A stretch of DNA of 64,000 nt, taken from NCBI GenBank assembly GCA_022819745.1, contig JAJEGS010000039.1, forward strand, positions 499,037-563,036. Reading direction: 5' to 3'. How positions within the stretch are numbered: the first letter of the stretch is position 1; each line of letters starts with the position of its first letter. This DNA is from Candidatus Latescibacterota bacterium (GTDB taxonomy: Bacteria; Latescibacterota; UBA2968; UBA8231). Position numbers and translations under genes: made by a program. Shown piece after piece: positions 1 to 8,844 of this stretch. The notes under the pieces are model-generated. The model made no database searches. It worked only from the letters and a program-made list of their open reading frames with translations, and was not told the DNA's origin.

Positions 1-744
1 GGGATGGTTCTTGGTGCCGGGAGGAATGCGCTCAGTGCGGACCACTGTAGTCCACTCAATGGCATCTCCGTCGCGCACCCCACGCACCACATTGATGACC
101 GTGTTGCCGCTGTTGCCGCCGATATAAAACGTGCCGTCCGCCGCAATATCAAAGCCCTGGGTATCGTTGAGCTTGTGGTCCGCAGAAGTAGCAATCCGCT
201 CTTCGCCCGAGGCATTGGCCGCCTCCACGTCGAGCACCACGTACAGGACACCCTCGGCGTCGAAGTAGATAGCCTGGGGGAAAGCGATGCCATAGTCGGC
301 TAGATTGGCTACTTCTTTGTTCGGTGGGGTAATGATGCGGTTGTTGCGCGTATCGAGGACGTGGATTTGATCTTCGACCGGGTCGGTCGCCCGGGTTGCA
401 GCCGCCGCGGCCGCCGCGCGGATTTCGTCGATGGGCACTCCTGCGGGCACCCCCTCCTCGGGACGGAACTGGGTCCAAGTCCACGCTCCCTCGGCGTCGC
501 GCACCCCTCGGGCAATGGTCTCGCCGACGCGCTCAGCCTCACCCTTGATCTGAATGCGATAAATAGTCCCCGTAGCCGTGAGGGTGTACAGGGTGTTGTC
601 GCGCGGGTCCTTGGCAATGCGCATGGTCCGCCGGCTCACATCGAGCAAGTGGCGAACTTGAACATCGTCGCGCAGAGGCCGGGGATCGGCACCGACGGCA
701 TTTAAAGTCCAGCCGATTAGGATTATTCCGATAATTTTTCTCAA
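1..744 (-). CDS. Secreted beta-propeller protein, 3' end cut by window edge
   Basis: The minus frame is open from a TTG at 744 to the window edge (248 codons); the stop lies outside. AGGAG sits 8 bases before the TTG, and the first 20 residues form a signal peptide (RKIIGIILIGWTLNAVGA). The body has propeller-like strands such as PRDNTLYTLTATGTIYRI and a later FDIAADGTFYIGGNSGNT, resembling NHL/PQQ-type sugar dehydrogenase propellers. An Ala run lies near residue 105. The next gene upstream is the diheme cytochrome on the same strand, so an electron-transfer or sugar-oxidation pairing is possible, but that is inference. The family cannot be settled from the visible part. Confidence 0.65.
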   Translation of the reverse strand, partial: MRKIIGIILIGWTLNAVGADPRPLRDDVQVRHLLDVSRRTMRIAKDPRDNTLYTLTATGTIYRIQIKGEAERVGETIARGVRDAEGAWTWTQFRPEEGVPAGVPIDEIRAAAAAAATRATDPVEDQIHVLDTRNNRIITPPNKEVANLADYGIAFPQAIYFDAEGVLYVVLDVEAANASGEERIATSADHKLNDTQGFDIAADGTFYIGGNSGNTVINVVRGVRDGDAIEWTTVVRTERIPPGTKNHP

Positions 745-779
745 TGTGAACGCTCCTCACAGATGAAATGAATTGAATT

Positions 780-2234
780 CTAGCGCACCAGTATCAACTG
801 CCGGGCTACCGAGTAGTCCCCCATTCGCAAGCGATAGAGGTACGTGCCGCTGGCGGCCAAGTCGCCATCTTCTGTCCTACCATCCCAGCGCACCGTATAA
901 GACCCCGGTGCCTGCTCGGCCTGTACTAAGGTGCGCACTTTCTGGCCCACCGCATCGTATAGGGCCAGTTCCACTGGGCCGGTCGCCCCAACCCGATAGA
1001 CGATGGTGGTATGGGCATTGAAGGGATTGGGGAAGTTCTGCGCTAAGCTAGCCTCTTCTGGTACAGTCGCCAGTCCTTGTACGGCAGTAGGTTGATCCAT
1101 ACTGGCGATCCAACGGCGGATCAGATCGCTACCTTCCCAATCAACTACGGTGGAGGCCACCGGCGGCATGCGATTGGAGGAAAAGGTGAGCAGGCGCAAG
1201 TACAGGGTGGAGTTATCGGGGTCGCCTGGGGTGATGATAAACCCTTCTTCAGTACCCAGAGCACCCAAGGATGGCACCCAGTTTAGGGTATTGGTTTCCT
1301 CTAAGGGGATGTCGTACCGCAGGTCGATGGTCGAGCGGCTGACTACATTGGGGCGATGGCAGTGAGCACAGTTAGCCGCCAGATAGGAGCGGCTGCGGTC
1401 GGCCAGCGACAGACTTTCATCGGTGGGGTCGGCCCACTGGGGGAAGCCGTCGTAATTCTCGCCGATATCCTCAGTGAACAAACCAATGTGGTTTAGGGTG
1501 CGCAATTGGTTATCTACAATGCCGCCGTAGTCGTACGAGCGATTCATCTGGGCCGTATTGAGCCCCAAGACATAGCCAGCCGGTCCGGTGTGGCACAAGG
1601 CGCAATCTTCGGGTCCGGGATAGAAATGCACGTATTCGCGGAAGCCGTCTTCGGCTTCTGGGTCGGCGATGAGATAGGACTGGGTCGCCGCCTCTTCGAG
1701 CAATATCGCATCCCTGCCCTCCAGATCCCACATATAGCTAAAGCCGTCCCATGTATCAGCTTGGCCGCGCTTGACCAAAAAGCGCGTCTCGACAATATGC
1801 CGACTGTCCAAATTACCCTTTTCCAACTCTATGTAGAAATTCTTCACCACCACCGCGTTGGGGGGAAATTTCCAGATGCCCGAGGCGGAAAACTCAATTT
1901 GGCTTTGCCCGGGCAGCGCGATAAAGCGGGTCTTGGCCGTCCCGTCGGACCACAATACCGAATTGACCCCGTAGAGAATGAGTCCCGCAGCCGGAATCTG
2001 GGACCCCACATTGCTAAACAGGCCCGACTCGGAGACGGTCTGGGGCACTCGTCCCGCGACCGGAGCGATGAGCAAAGAATTGTTCGGCACCCGTTCTTGC
2101 AGGCCGTACGGGGCCTGGGCTAGGACGGCCGGGGAAGCCATCAAGGTTAGCAAAACAATGAACAGTAGCATGACCGTCCGGTTTGGGGAGACTGCAAAAG
2201 GACAGGAGTAAAATCGCTTACACCAGTCCCTCAC
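780..2234 (-). CDS. SO2930-like diheme c-type cytochrome with C-terminal sorting domain
   Basis: 484 residues if it starts at the GTG that overlaps the previous stop (GTGA); M22 at 2171 is an alternative and directly precedes the hydrophobic signal segment (residues 22-40). The N-terminal half carries features I recognise from the SO2930-type diheme family (SESGLFSN, LWSDGTAKTRFIALPG, WKFPPNAVVVKNF). Haem-binding CALCH is at 211-215 and CAHCH at 289-293, with a possible Met ligand in SNRMPP near 355. The last ~80 residues are a FlgD/type IX-like sorting domain (NFPNPFNAHTTI to the C-terminus), so the protein is probably surface-attached or secreted. It probably transfers electrons outside the cytoplasm; the partner is unknown. 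Confidence 0.8.
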   Translation of the reverse strand: MRDWCKRFYSCPFAVSPNRTVMLLFIVLLTLMASPAVLAQAPYGLQERVPNNSLLIAPVAGRVPQTVSESGLFSNVGSQIPAAGLILYGVNSVLWSDGTAKTRFIALPGQSQIEFSASGIWKFPPNAVVVKNFYIELEKGNLDSRHIVETRFLVKRGQADTWDGFSYMWDLEGRDAILLEEAATQSYLIADPEAEDGFREYVHFYPGPEDCALCHTGPAGYVLGLNTAQMNRSYDYGGIVDNQLRTLNHIGLFTEDIGENYDGFPQWADPTDESLSLADRSRSYLAANCAHCHRPNVVSRSTIDLRYDIPLEETNTLNWVPSLGALGTEEGFIITPGDPDNSTLYLRLLTFSSNRMPPVASTVVDWEGSDLIRRWIASMDQPTAVQGLATVPEEASLAQNFPNPFNAHTTIVYRVGATGPVELALYDAVGQKVRTLVQAEQAPGSYTVRWDGRTEDGDLAASGTYLYRLRMGDYSVARQLILVR

Positions 2235-3448
2235 TCCAACACCGACCCCTCCTCTTCCACCCGCCCGTACATGCGCGCAAATTCCTCAGACCCATCGTCG
2301 TGCCACACCTCAAAAGACAATCCCCGGATAGTTCCCTCGGCAAAGCCGGTCAACGCATCGATCGGCGGGATGCTGGCCGTGTAGAGCACGTGCCCATCCG
2401 GCAGGCGCAGCCTACCCAAATGTCGGGGAATCTCCGCCGGCCCGCGCTGCGCCAAGCGCGCAATGACCGCTTCGTCCACCTCCACTCCGAGACCCGGCTC
2501 CTCCGGCACGGGCGAACAGCCTTCGACGATCTCAATGCGTTGCCGGGCCGCGTCCTCCTCGTACTGGTCGTCGAGGTTGATCGAGTGGGCCGCCGTCGGC
2601 AACACAGCCGCCAAGTGCAGCGCCAACGCCTTGGCCAAGGTGCCCCCAGTTAGCTGCACTACCACCTGCATATTGGCTTTGCCATAGGCCAAGCCGCGCA
2701 CCAACGCGTCGCCAAACCCGCCGCAGTACTCGGCCACGATGTACGCATCGGCCATCCCCTGCACGACTTCCTGCAACCCACCCAACGGCGGCACGTGCAT
2801 GACCAGTGGCACCCCGCATTGGGCGCGGAGCCGCCGCCAGCCTTCTACATCGCTCAGCACCAAGGGATCCTCGATGTAACCCACTACGGGCGACTTTTCA
2901 AGCTGTTTGACGATGGGTAGCACCGTGGCCAAGGTGCGGTTGGAATTGAAGTCGTACTGCATCTTGAAGCCCGGCGGTGCCACATCCTCTACCGCGCGGT
3001 TCTGCTCAAACACGTCGTGGTGCTGGCAAGTGTGCATCTTGAACAGCCGGTAGCCTTGATCGGCAGCGCGGACGATTTCGCGGCTCAGCTCTTCGGGATC
3101 CGCGGGTCGAGTCCAAGCCGCCACGGGCACGCGGTCGCGCACTTTGGGACCCATCAGCTTGTAGGCCGGCACTTCGAGGTACTGGCCCATCACGTCGTAC
3201 AAGGCCCCGGCCAAGCCGAGGTGGACTTCGCTGCCCAAAAAGTCAAAGGGACTGCGCCCGATGAGGCCCTCCACGCTCTGTGCGGGCGGCGGCGTACAGC
3301 GGTACTCGCCCCAGCCCACCAAGCCATTGTCGGTTTGCACCTTGAAGAAGGTGCGCTGGTCAATGGAGCGGAAGCGCACGGCGTGCTCGGCATTGCGCGC
3401 GGCGAGCGGCACGTGCGCTGGAATGATGTCAGCATCGGTGATTTTCAC
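2231..3448 (-). CDS. Mandelate racemase/muconate lactonizing enzyme family protein
   Basis: 405 residues, GTG start with AGGAG 7 bases upstream. It has the enolase-superfamily layout: an N-terminal capping domain (1-120) with FFKVQTDNGLVGWGEY, then a TIM barrel. K137-M-H139 is the KxK/KxH catalytic motif, D166 (MQYDFN) and E193 (YIEDPL) are metal ligands. The place where the third acidic ligand is expected, about 25 residues later, reads PLVMHVPP, so this ligand is not obvious. The reaction is likely dehydration or epimerisation of a sugar acid; the substrate cannot be read from sequence. It overlaps the downstream cytochrome gene by 4 bases. Confidence 0.88.
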   Translation of the reverse strand: MKITDADIIPAHVPLAARNAEHAVRFRSIDQRTFFKVQTDNGLVGWGEYRCTPPPAQSVEGLIGRSPFDFLGSEVHLGLAGALYDVMGQYLEVPAYKLMGPKVRDRVPVAAWTRPADPEELSREIVRAADQGYRLFKMHTCQHHDVFEQNRAVEDVAPPGFKMQYDFNSNRTLATVLPIVKQLEKSPVVGYIEDPLVLSDVEGWRRLRAQCGVPLVMHVPPLGGLQEVVQGMADAYIVAEYCGGFGDALVRGLAYGKANMQVVVQLTGGTLAKALALHLAAVLPTAAHSINLDDQYEEDAARQRIEIVEGCSPVPEEPGLGVEVDEAVIARLAQRGPAEIPRHLGRLRLPDGHVLYTASIPPIDALTGFAEGTIRGLSFEVWHDDGSEEFARMYGRVEEEGSVLE

Positions 3449-3561
3449 GGTAGGTCTCCTCGGCGCGTAAACAAGATTGCGTTGGCAGCAAAAAATTGAC
3501 GATCCATCGTCGCCGGTCTTAACTTACCCCATCCCACCCCCAATCGCCAAAGACGGTCTAA

Positions 3562-3601
3562 CCTTCGGCTGAGCTCAGGGCTTCGGCGAGCTCAGTCGAG
3601 T
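3562..3601. repeat. Short palindromic repeat, two imperfect units
   Basis: Two successive units of CTTCGGC(T/G)AGCTCAG lie between the divergent enolase-family and deacetylase genes. The same palindrome occurs at 7213-7238 inside a coding frame. The core TGAGCTCA is a perfect palindrome. This looks like a dispersed REP-like element of the genome. Confidence 0.6.
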
Positions 3602-3606
3602 CGTCA

Positions 3607-4524
3607 ATGCCCATGCCTTCTTACATATCTGCTTACGACACCGAAGCCGTGTACGCTTGGTGGGACACGCCTGCCGGGCCGGGCTACCAAGGCCGGATCA
3701 GCTACGAGGGAGAGCGGCTGGACGAGTGCATTGCCGGCGTCCGGGCCGTGGCCCAAGTGCATCTAGAGCGGCAAGCGCCGGCCTCCTTTTTCATCGTCGC
3801 CGAGCTGTTGCAACGCGCCGCGTCCGAATTTCGCGCCATCCTCGACGAGCCCCTTTTTGACATCCAGTGCCATTCGTTCACCCACAAAGACCTAATCGGT
3901 TTAGCCGACGCCGATGACAGTGCCGCCTTACAACGCGAGTTAGTCGATTCCAAAAAACTGATCGAAGACACCTTTTCCCGCCCAGTGATCGGCTTGACCG
4001 CGCCCGGCGGTTACACGCGCGGCTTCATTGGCCAAAAGCGCATCCTGAACGTGATGTGGGAGGCCGGCTACCGCTATATGCGCACAGTCGGGGCCGGGCC
4101 GGACGGAACCATGCCCGCGCCGCTCAACCGGCCCTTCTGGTACGCCCGCGAGGGCTTCCCCGGCCTCCTCGAAATGCCCTCGCACGCCTGGCACGACAAC
4201 ATCCTCACCGGGCAGCCGGGCAAGGTGCTGTGGCCGCCGCAATTCCCTTGGCCCTATCCGGCGCACATGCCCGAAGACGCCCAAGGCGTGTACGACGCCT
4301 ACGCCCCGGGCATCGACTACGTGCAACAAGCAAACCTGCCCTATTACTTGCCCATCTTCCACCCTTGGTCCGTCTATCGCATCGACCGCCGCGCGCAACA
4401 ACTCGACCTCCTCTTGCGCCACGCGCAAACGGAAAACCTCCCCCTCGTCTCCTGCACCCAACAGTACGAACACGCTCTAGCCCATAAATCCCAAATCCCC
4501 GACGCCTCACCAGACGATCTGTAA
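3607..4524 (+). CDS. Polysaccharide deacetylase (NodB-like) family protein
   Basis: 305 residues without a signal peptide, so probably cytoplasmic. NodB-type metal site: D11 (SAYDTEA) in motif 1, H89 and H93 (HSFTH) in motif 2, and TAPGGY around 150 as the motif 3 equivalent. It presumably removes acyl groups from a saccharide, or acts on an amide such as allantoin in the PuuE-like branch. ATG at 3607 and a second at 3613 are both possible starts; neither has a clear ribosome site. It stands alone, divergent from the enolase-family gene. Confidence 0.85.
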   Translation: MPMPSYISAYDTEAVYAWWDTPAGPGYQGRISYEGERLDECIAGVRAVAQVHLERQAPASFFIVAELLQRAASEFRAILDEPLFDIQCHSFTHKDLIGLADADDSAALQRELVDSKKLIEDTFSRPVIGLTAPGGYTRGFIGQKRILNVMWEAGYRYMRTVGAGPDGTMPAPLNRPFWYAREGFPGLLEMPSHAWHDNILTGQPGKVLWPPQFPWPYPAHMPEDAQGVYDAYAPGIDYVQQANLPYYLPIFHPWSVYRIDRRAQQLDLLLRHAQTENLPLVSCTQQYEHALAHKSQIPDASPDDL

Positions 4525-4790
4525 CAAGTACGGGCTACGTATTTTTAGGTCGCTTAACCCGAACTCACGTTCCTTTACAACGGGATTCGAGACGCAACAG
4601 GCCCAACCGGAACGAATTACACCTTTTGAAAAAAATCACTAAAAAATCACTTTAATTTCCGATAAACTCACTTGTGTCTCACTTGTTCGTCTTATTCAAG
4701 AACATTAATTTCCATATAGGCTCAAGTAGTGCTGCCGAATGCACGTTTAAGACTTTTTCTTGGGCGCATAGTCCAAAGGGAATGACATTA
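4525..4790. other. AT-richer intergenic region
   Basis: 266 bases between the deacetylase and the metalloprotease gene. It contains a short direct repeat (AAAAAATCAC twice near 4630-4650). A GTG-initiated extension of the downstream frame (from 4674) is open but has no ribosome site and would bury the signal peptide, so I treat this as leader sequence. Confidence 0.5.
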
Positions 4791-6950
4791 ATGAAGATAG
4801 CAATCGGATGTTTCATCGGACTAATGCTGAGCGTCAGCATCGACGCAGAATCTTTCCTTGAAGGTCGGGTACGACTGGACTCTGGCGAACCCATCGCCGA
4901 CGCGCAGGTGCGGCTGTTCGATTTGACCGACCTGCGGCGAGGGGCCATTGCCCGCGCCCTGACTGATGATACAGGGTATTTCGCTCTGCCGTTAGCTGAG
5001 CTGGCGGGGCGAGTGCTGCCGGAGCGGTTCGCGTTGGGACCTAATTATCCCAATCCGTTCAACCCCTCGACGATCATTCCCTATCAACTGGCGGCTTCGT
5101 CCGAGGTCCGGCTGGAGGTGTTCAACCTGCTAGGGCAGCGCATTGCGACATTGGTGGATGGAGTACGGCCGGCGGGCTTGCACTCGGCGCTGTGGAACGC
5201 TACGGATGCGACTGGCCGGGCGGTAGGGGCAGGGGTGTATATCTACCGAATGACGGTGGGAATGGAGAGCCAGACCGGACGGATGGTGCTAGTTGATGGG
5301 CAGGCCGGTATCTCGGCTGCTGGAGCCGCTTCTGTTATGCCGGGTGTGTCTGGTGGTGAGGAGGGTGCCCAAGTGTATGGGTTGCTCGTCTCGGGTAGTG
5401 GGTTGGTTCCCTATGTGGATTCGTCCTTTCGCGTTGAAGCGGGCATGGTGCCAGTGGAATTAGTGGTGTCGGAGGGACCGTATTCGGCGGGCAAGGCCGC
5501 GGGTGACTGTGATCTTTGCAACCTGTTCGACGTGTTCAACGATCAGCAGGAAGAAGAGGAGGAAGAGGAGGAAGAGGAGGAAACGGAGAGTACCTCCAGC
5601 GAGGGGGGACCCGACCTGATCGTTCAATCGCCTGCGGTCAACGATAGCATCCTGACGCCAGGGCAGGCGTTCACCTTGAGTGTCACCGTGCATAACCAAG
5701 GCGACCAGCAGGCCGCGGCGACGATGCTGCACTACTACCGCTCCAACAACTCGACGATTACTGCCAGTGATACGGAAGTGGGGACCGGCGCAGTAGATTC
5801 ACTGGACGCCTCGGCTACCAGTGAGCAGTCGATTGAGTTGACGGCCAGTGTAGGGGTGGAGCGATACTACGGCGCGTGTGTGGAAAGCGTTAGTGGCGAG
5901 AGCAATACCGATAATAATTGCTCTTCTGCTGTGAGAATCACAGTGAGCGGGCAGGACGCGACGAAAGATAGCACCGAAACCGATCCGGCTGATTCAACGG
6001 CAACTACTCAGACCGATGATATAGAGGGACCAGAAGGGTCGGTTCAGGTAGATTCTACTAGCGTAGAGGAACTTGGCGACTCTCAACGCTTCAATATCGA
6101 ATTGGTATTTCTAGATGAATTTCCAGCTTTTGAAGAGGAAGTTATCAAGCGCGCGGCTAATTATTGGGAAGAACGTCTAGGGGATATACCTGAGTTTGTT
6201 TTTGATGAGCCACATGAGAGTGGGTGTTATAAGAGCGAGCATAGGATACAATACGAAAAGGAAGACTCAATTGACGATCTGACCATCTTCATTGCTTTTT
6301 TGCCGCGTGATGATATAGCCGCCGGAAGAGGTGGCGGTCTTGTCTACCGAGACAGTGGGCTTCCCGCTGTGGGTTGCGTTAGCATGAAACCGCGAATATG
6401 GGATGAAAATTATCACCAACTCTTAGGAAGCCACCTTCATGAATTCTGGGTTTACAATACTACAGTTCACGAAATAGGCCACGTCCTAGGCATAGGAATA
6501 GGTCCTAATTGGGACGCAATTGTGACGACTGAAAACAATCAATTGCATTTCCCCGGTCCTAACGCCATAGAAAAATTTGACCAGCTACCTCGCTTTGTCC
6601 GTCACGATCCTACGTCACCTAAAGGACTGTTTGACCAGCATACCAAAGCCATTGTTGAACAACCGGGTGGCACGCTTTATACAGGCCACAAGGTTCCTTT
6701 AACTTTGGATGGTGGTCATTGGGGCGAACCGCTTGGCGGAGAGTTAATGGCCGACGCATGGGGGCATTGGGTCGATTCCTTCCCGAAACTATCAACAGTA
6801 ACATTGGGTGCGCTAGCGGATATGGGCTATCCCGTCCATTACGAGTTGGCTTTCCCATTTTGGGTTGACCTAAACCCTCCTCGTGGCAAGCCGGTAGTTT
6901 CTGCTTTACTTGAAAAGCCGTTTTTATGTGGCGTAGGCTTAGCCCCTTGA
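4791..6950 (+). CDS. Secreted multidomain metalloprotease with internal sorting-type domain
   Basis: ATG at 4791 is chosen because AAAGGG lies 10 bases upstream and a signal peptide follows (MKIAIGCFIGLMLSVSIDA); 719 residues. Domains in order: carboxypeptidase-regulatory-like fold (about 20-80), FlgD/type IX-like domain with NYPNPFNPST (about 85-170), an acidic linker with a run of Glu near 260, a CARDB-like domain (about 275-385), then a zinc peptidase with VHEIGHVLGIG and a later ELMADAWGHW that fits the third ligand/Met-turn zone, followed by LSTVTLGALADMGYPV, as in leishmanolysin-like bacterial proteins. The sorting-type domain is internal rather than terminal. From about 6050 codon composition becomes visibly more AT-rich, suggesting that the peptidase module has another origin. 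Confidence 0.82.
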   Translation: MKIAIGCFIGLMLSVSIDAESFLEGRVRLDSGEPIADAQVRLFDLTDLRRGAIARALTDDTGYFALPLAELAGRVLPERFALGPNYPNPFNPSTIIPYQLAASSEVRLEVFNLLGQRIATLVDGVRPAGLHSALWNATDATGRAVGAGVYIYRMTVGMESQTGRMVLVDGQAGISAAGAASVMPGVSGGEEGAQVYGLLVSGSGLVPYVDSSFRVEAGMVPVELVVSEGPYSAGKAAGDCDLCNLFDVFNDQQEEEEEEEEEEETESTSSEGGPDLIVQSPAVNDSILTPGQAFTLSVTVHNQGDQQAAATMLHYYRSNNSTITASDTEVGTGAVDSLDASATSEQSIELTASVGVERYYGACVESVSGESNTDNNCSSAVRITVSGQDATKDSTETDPADSTATTQTDDIEGPEGSVQVDSTSVEELGDSQRFNIELVFLDEFPAFEEEVIKRAANYWEERLGDIPEFVFDEPHESGCYKSEHRIQYEKEDSIDDLTIFIAFLPRDDIAAGRGGGLVYRDSGLPAVGCVSMKPRIWDENYHQLLGSHLHEFWVYNTTVHEIGHVLGIGIGPNWDAIVTTENNQLHFPGPNAIEKFDQLPRFVRHDPTSPKGLFDQHTKAIVEQPGGTLYTGHKVPLTLDGGHWGEPLGGELMADAWGHWVDSFPKLSTVTLGALADMGYPVHYELAFPFWVDLNPPRGKPVVSALLEKPFLCGVGLAP

Positions 6951-7095
6951 CTCACAGCGCCTTTAGGCGTGACATTCGACTTCGACCATAGGCTAATTAG
7001 GAGATTTTAAGGCCAATGCGGTTTAGTTGGAGGATATCACCGCGGCTAATGTTGAAGTCGCGTCTCAACAGGCTATAGCGGCCCTCACTCCTCCC

Positions 7096-8727
7096 ATGCC
7101 TACCCTCTCCCCCACTCATCTCGCCGCCATCGCCCGCTGCCGCCGCCTCATAGTCAATTTCGACGTGACCTTTGCGATCAATGTGCAGCATCGCCGCGAC
7201 CCGGAGCGGCCCGACCTTCGGCTGAGCTCAGGTCGAAGCCTCGTGGAGCATCTGTTCGAGTTCGCCGACGCGCCTAGGTCGCAGATCGACAGCATTTGGT
7301 GGAACTGGGGCGAAGGGAATCAAGCGCCCTATCCGAGCGAGCACTTGCCGCTGTACGACCACCCGCTCTATCAAAAGTGGGCGGACGAAGGGACGGATAT
7401 CGTCGGCCAAGTCCTCGCGGCCACCCAGCGCCGCGGCTTAGAGTGTTTCTTTTCGCATCGCATGAACGGCTCGGACAACGACCTCGGCCCGTTTGCGCGC
7501 ATCCCCGCGAAAGTGGCACATCCCGACTGGCTCTTTCGCACGCCTTGGTGTACGCACGCGGACAACGGCTATTGGAATTTCGCCCTGCCCCAAGTCCACG
7601 ACTACGTCCTGCGCAACTTGCGCGAGGTAATCGAGCGCTGGCCTTTTGACGGGATGGAATTGGACTTTGCCCGCGGGGTCGTCTTCCCCGCTGGCCAAGG
7701 CTGGTCCAACCGCGAGCGGCTAACTGAATTCATCGCCCAGTTGCGAGAATTATCACTATCCGAGGGCGGGCGGCGCGGGCAGCCCTTTCTCCTCGCCGCC
7801 CGCATCCCCGAGACACTCGTGGGCTGCCGCTTCGACGGGATTGATGTCGAGCGCTGGGTCGGCGAGCAATTGATCGACTTACTGGCCCTCGGCGTGCGCT
7901 CTTTTGAGGTGGATCTGGCGGATTTCCGGCGCGTGGTCGCCGGCACCCCGGTCAAGCTCTATCCGTCCATAGACGATCACCACGCTACGGACGGCTACCA
8001 AAATCCCGGCATCGAAGTGCTGCGCGGAGTGGCGGCCAACTGGTGGCATCAAGGCGCAGACGGCATCCACACCTTCAACTTCAACTACGCAACCGACGCC
8101 CCGTACGCCGACCAGGATTGGGCCAGCCATCGCCGTGCCTACCAAGAGTTAGGCGCGGTCGCAACGCTCAGCGCCAAGGACAAGTGCTTCGTCGTCCAGC
8201 GTCGCGGGGGCGGGCACGGCCCCACCGTGATCCCCAACCCCGAGGATTGGGCCACCCCGAGGCACCACTACGCCAACACCAACATGCTGGCCCAACTGCC
8301 CGCGGCCGTGCCCAACGACGAACACACCGATCTCCTGCTGCAAATACACGTGGGACTCGATCTGACTGTCGAGCGAATCGCCGCAGCCGAGTTGCGCCTC
8401 CTGCTGTCCGACCCGAGCGCAGCGGACTTGCCCACGGCCCAACGTCTGCCGCCGGTGCAAGTGGCGACCATCGGTCATCCCGACGGAGAACTCGTCAATA
8501 TCTCGGTTGCACAAGGGGTGGAGCGAACCGTGCAGATACGACTGAACAATGCGTTGCTGGAGCAGCCGACTGAGGACAATGGGTGGTTGGTCTGGCCGGT
8601 CGAAGGGGCGCTCTTGGCGGCTGGCGCGAATCTGGTCGGCATCAGCGCACAGGGACGAGCACTCGACGCGCCGCATTTCGTCGTCGAAAAGCTGGAAATA
8701 GCTGTGGTGTGCGAGGTTGTGGACTAG
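7096..8727 (+). CDS. TIM-barrel glycosidase-like protein
   Basis: The frame is open from a TTG at 7027; I prefer ATG 7096 (543 residues), but neither start has a good ribosome site. No signal peptide. The sequence RRLIVNFDVTFAI, SIWWNWGEGN, ECFFSHRMNGSD, WPFDGMELDFARG and GADGIHTFNFNY follows the strands of a GHL10/alpha-amylase-like barrel; the D-E-D of DGMELDF is the likely catalytic region. The C-terminal 150 residues are beta-rich. A 26-bp palindromic repeat (7213-7238) is read in frame and adds about nine residues. Substrate unknown. Confidence 0.72.
   Translation: MPTLSPTHLAAIARCRRLIVNFDVTFAINVQHRRDPERPDLRLSSGRSLVEHLFEFADAPRSQIDSIWWNWGEGNQAPYPSEHLPLYDHPLYQKWADEGTDIVGQVLAATQRRGLECFFSHRMNGSDNDLGPFARIPAKVAHPDWLFRTPWCTHADNGYWNFALPQVHDYVLRNLREVIERWPFDGMELDFARGVVFPAGQGWSNRERLTEFIAQLRELSLSEGGRRGQPFLLAARIPETLVGCRFDGIDVERWVGEQLIDLLALGVRSFEVDLADFRRVVAGTPVKLYPSIDDHHATDGYQNPGIEVLRGVAANWWHQGADGIHTFNFNYATDAPYADQDWASHRRAYQELGAVATLSAKDKCFVVQRRGGGHGPTVIPNPEDWATPRHHYANTNMLAQLPAAVPNDEHTDLLLQIHVGLDLTVERIAAAELRLLLSDPSAADLPTAQRLPPVQVATIGHPDGELVNISVAQGVERTVQIRLNNALLEQPTEDNGWLVWPVEGALLAAGANLVGISAQGRALDAPHFVVEKLEIAVVCEVVD
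7213..7238. repeat. Palindromic repeat inside a coding frame
   Basis: The arms CTTCG and CGAAG surround a TGAGCTCA core. It matches the intergenic copy at 3562-3578 and is translated here as part of PDLRLSSGRS. The insertion kept the reading frame. Confidence 0.65.
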
Positions 8728-8796
8728 GCCTTTTGCAAAACGCGCCAGCGGTCGTAGTAAATTCCAGCGAAAGCGCTCATATTCGCTTGAGTACAC

Positions 8797-8823
8797 AAAA
8801 AAGTCCCGCCGAGCAGCGGGACT
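8797..8823 (-). terminator. Rho-independent terminator of the DUF3782-like gene
   Basis: On the minus strand a perfect 8-bp stem (AGTCCCGC and GCGGGACT, loop of 6) is followed at once by six T. It lies about 20 bases after the stop of the gene ending at 8845. Confidence 0.88.
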
Positions 8824-8844
8824 CAACGGGTTTGTCAACCCGGC

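Noticed and set aside
1506..2123. 205-codon plus-strand open frame
   Set aside because: It lies wholly opposite the diheme cytochrome gene, has no ribosome site and no recognisable domain; GC-rich codon use leaves such antisense frames open.
8149..8838. 229-codon minus-strand open frame
   Set aside because: Antisense to the glycosidase-like gene and crossing the terminator region; no domain.
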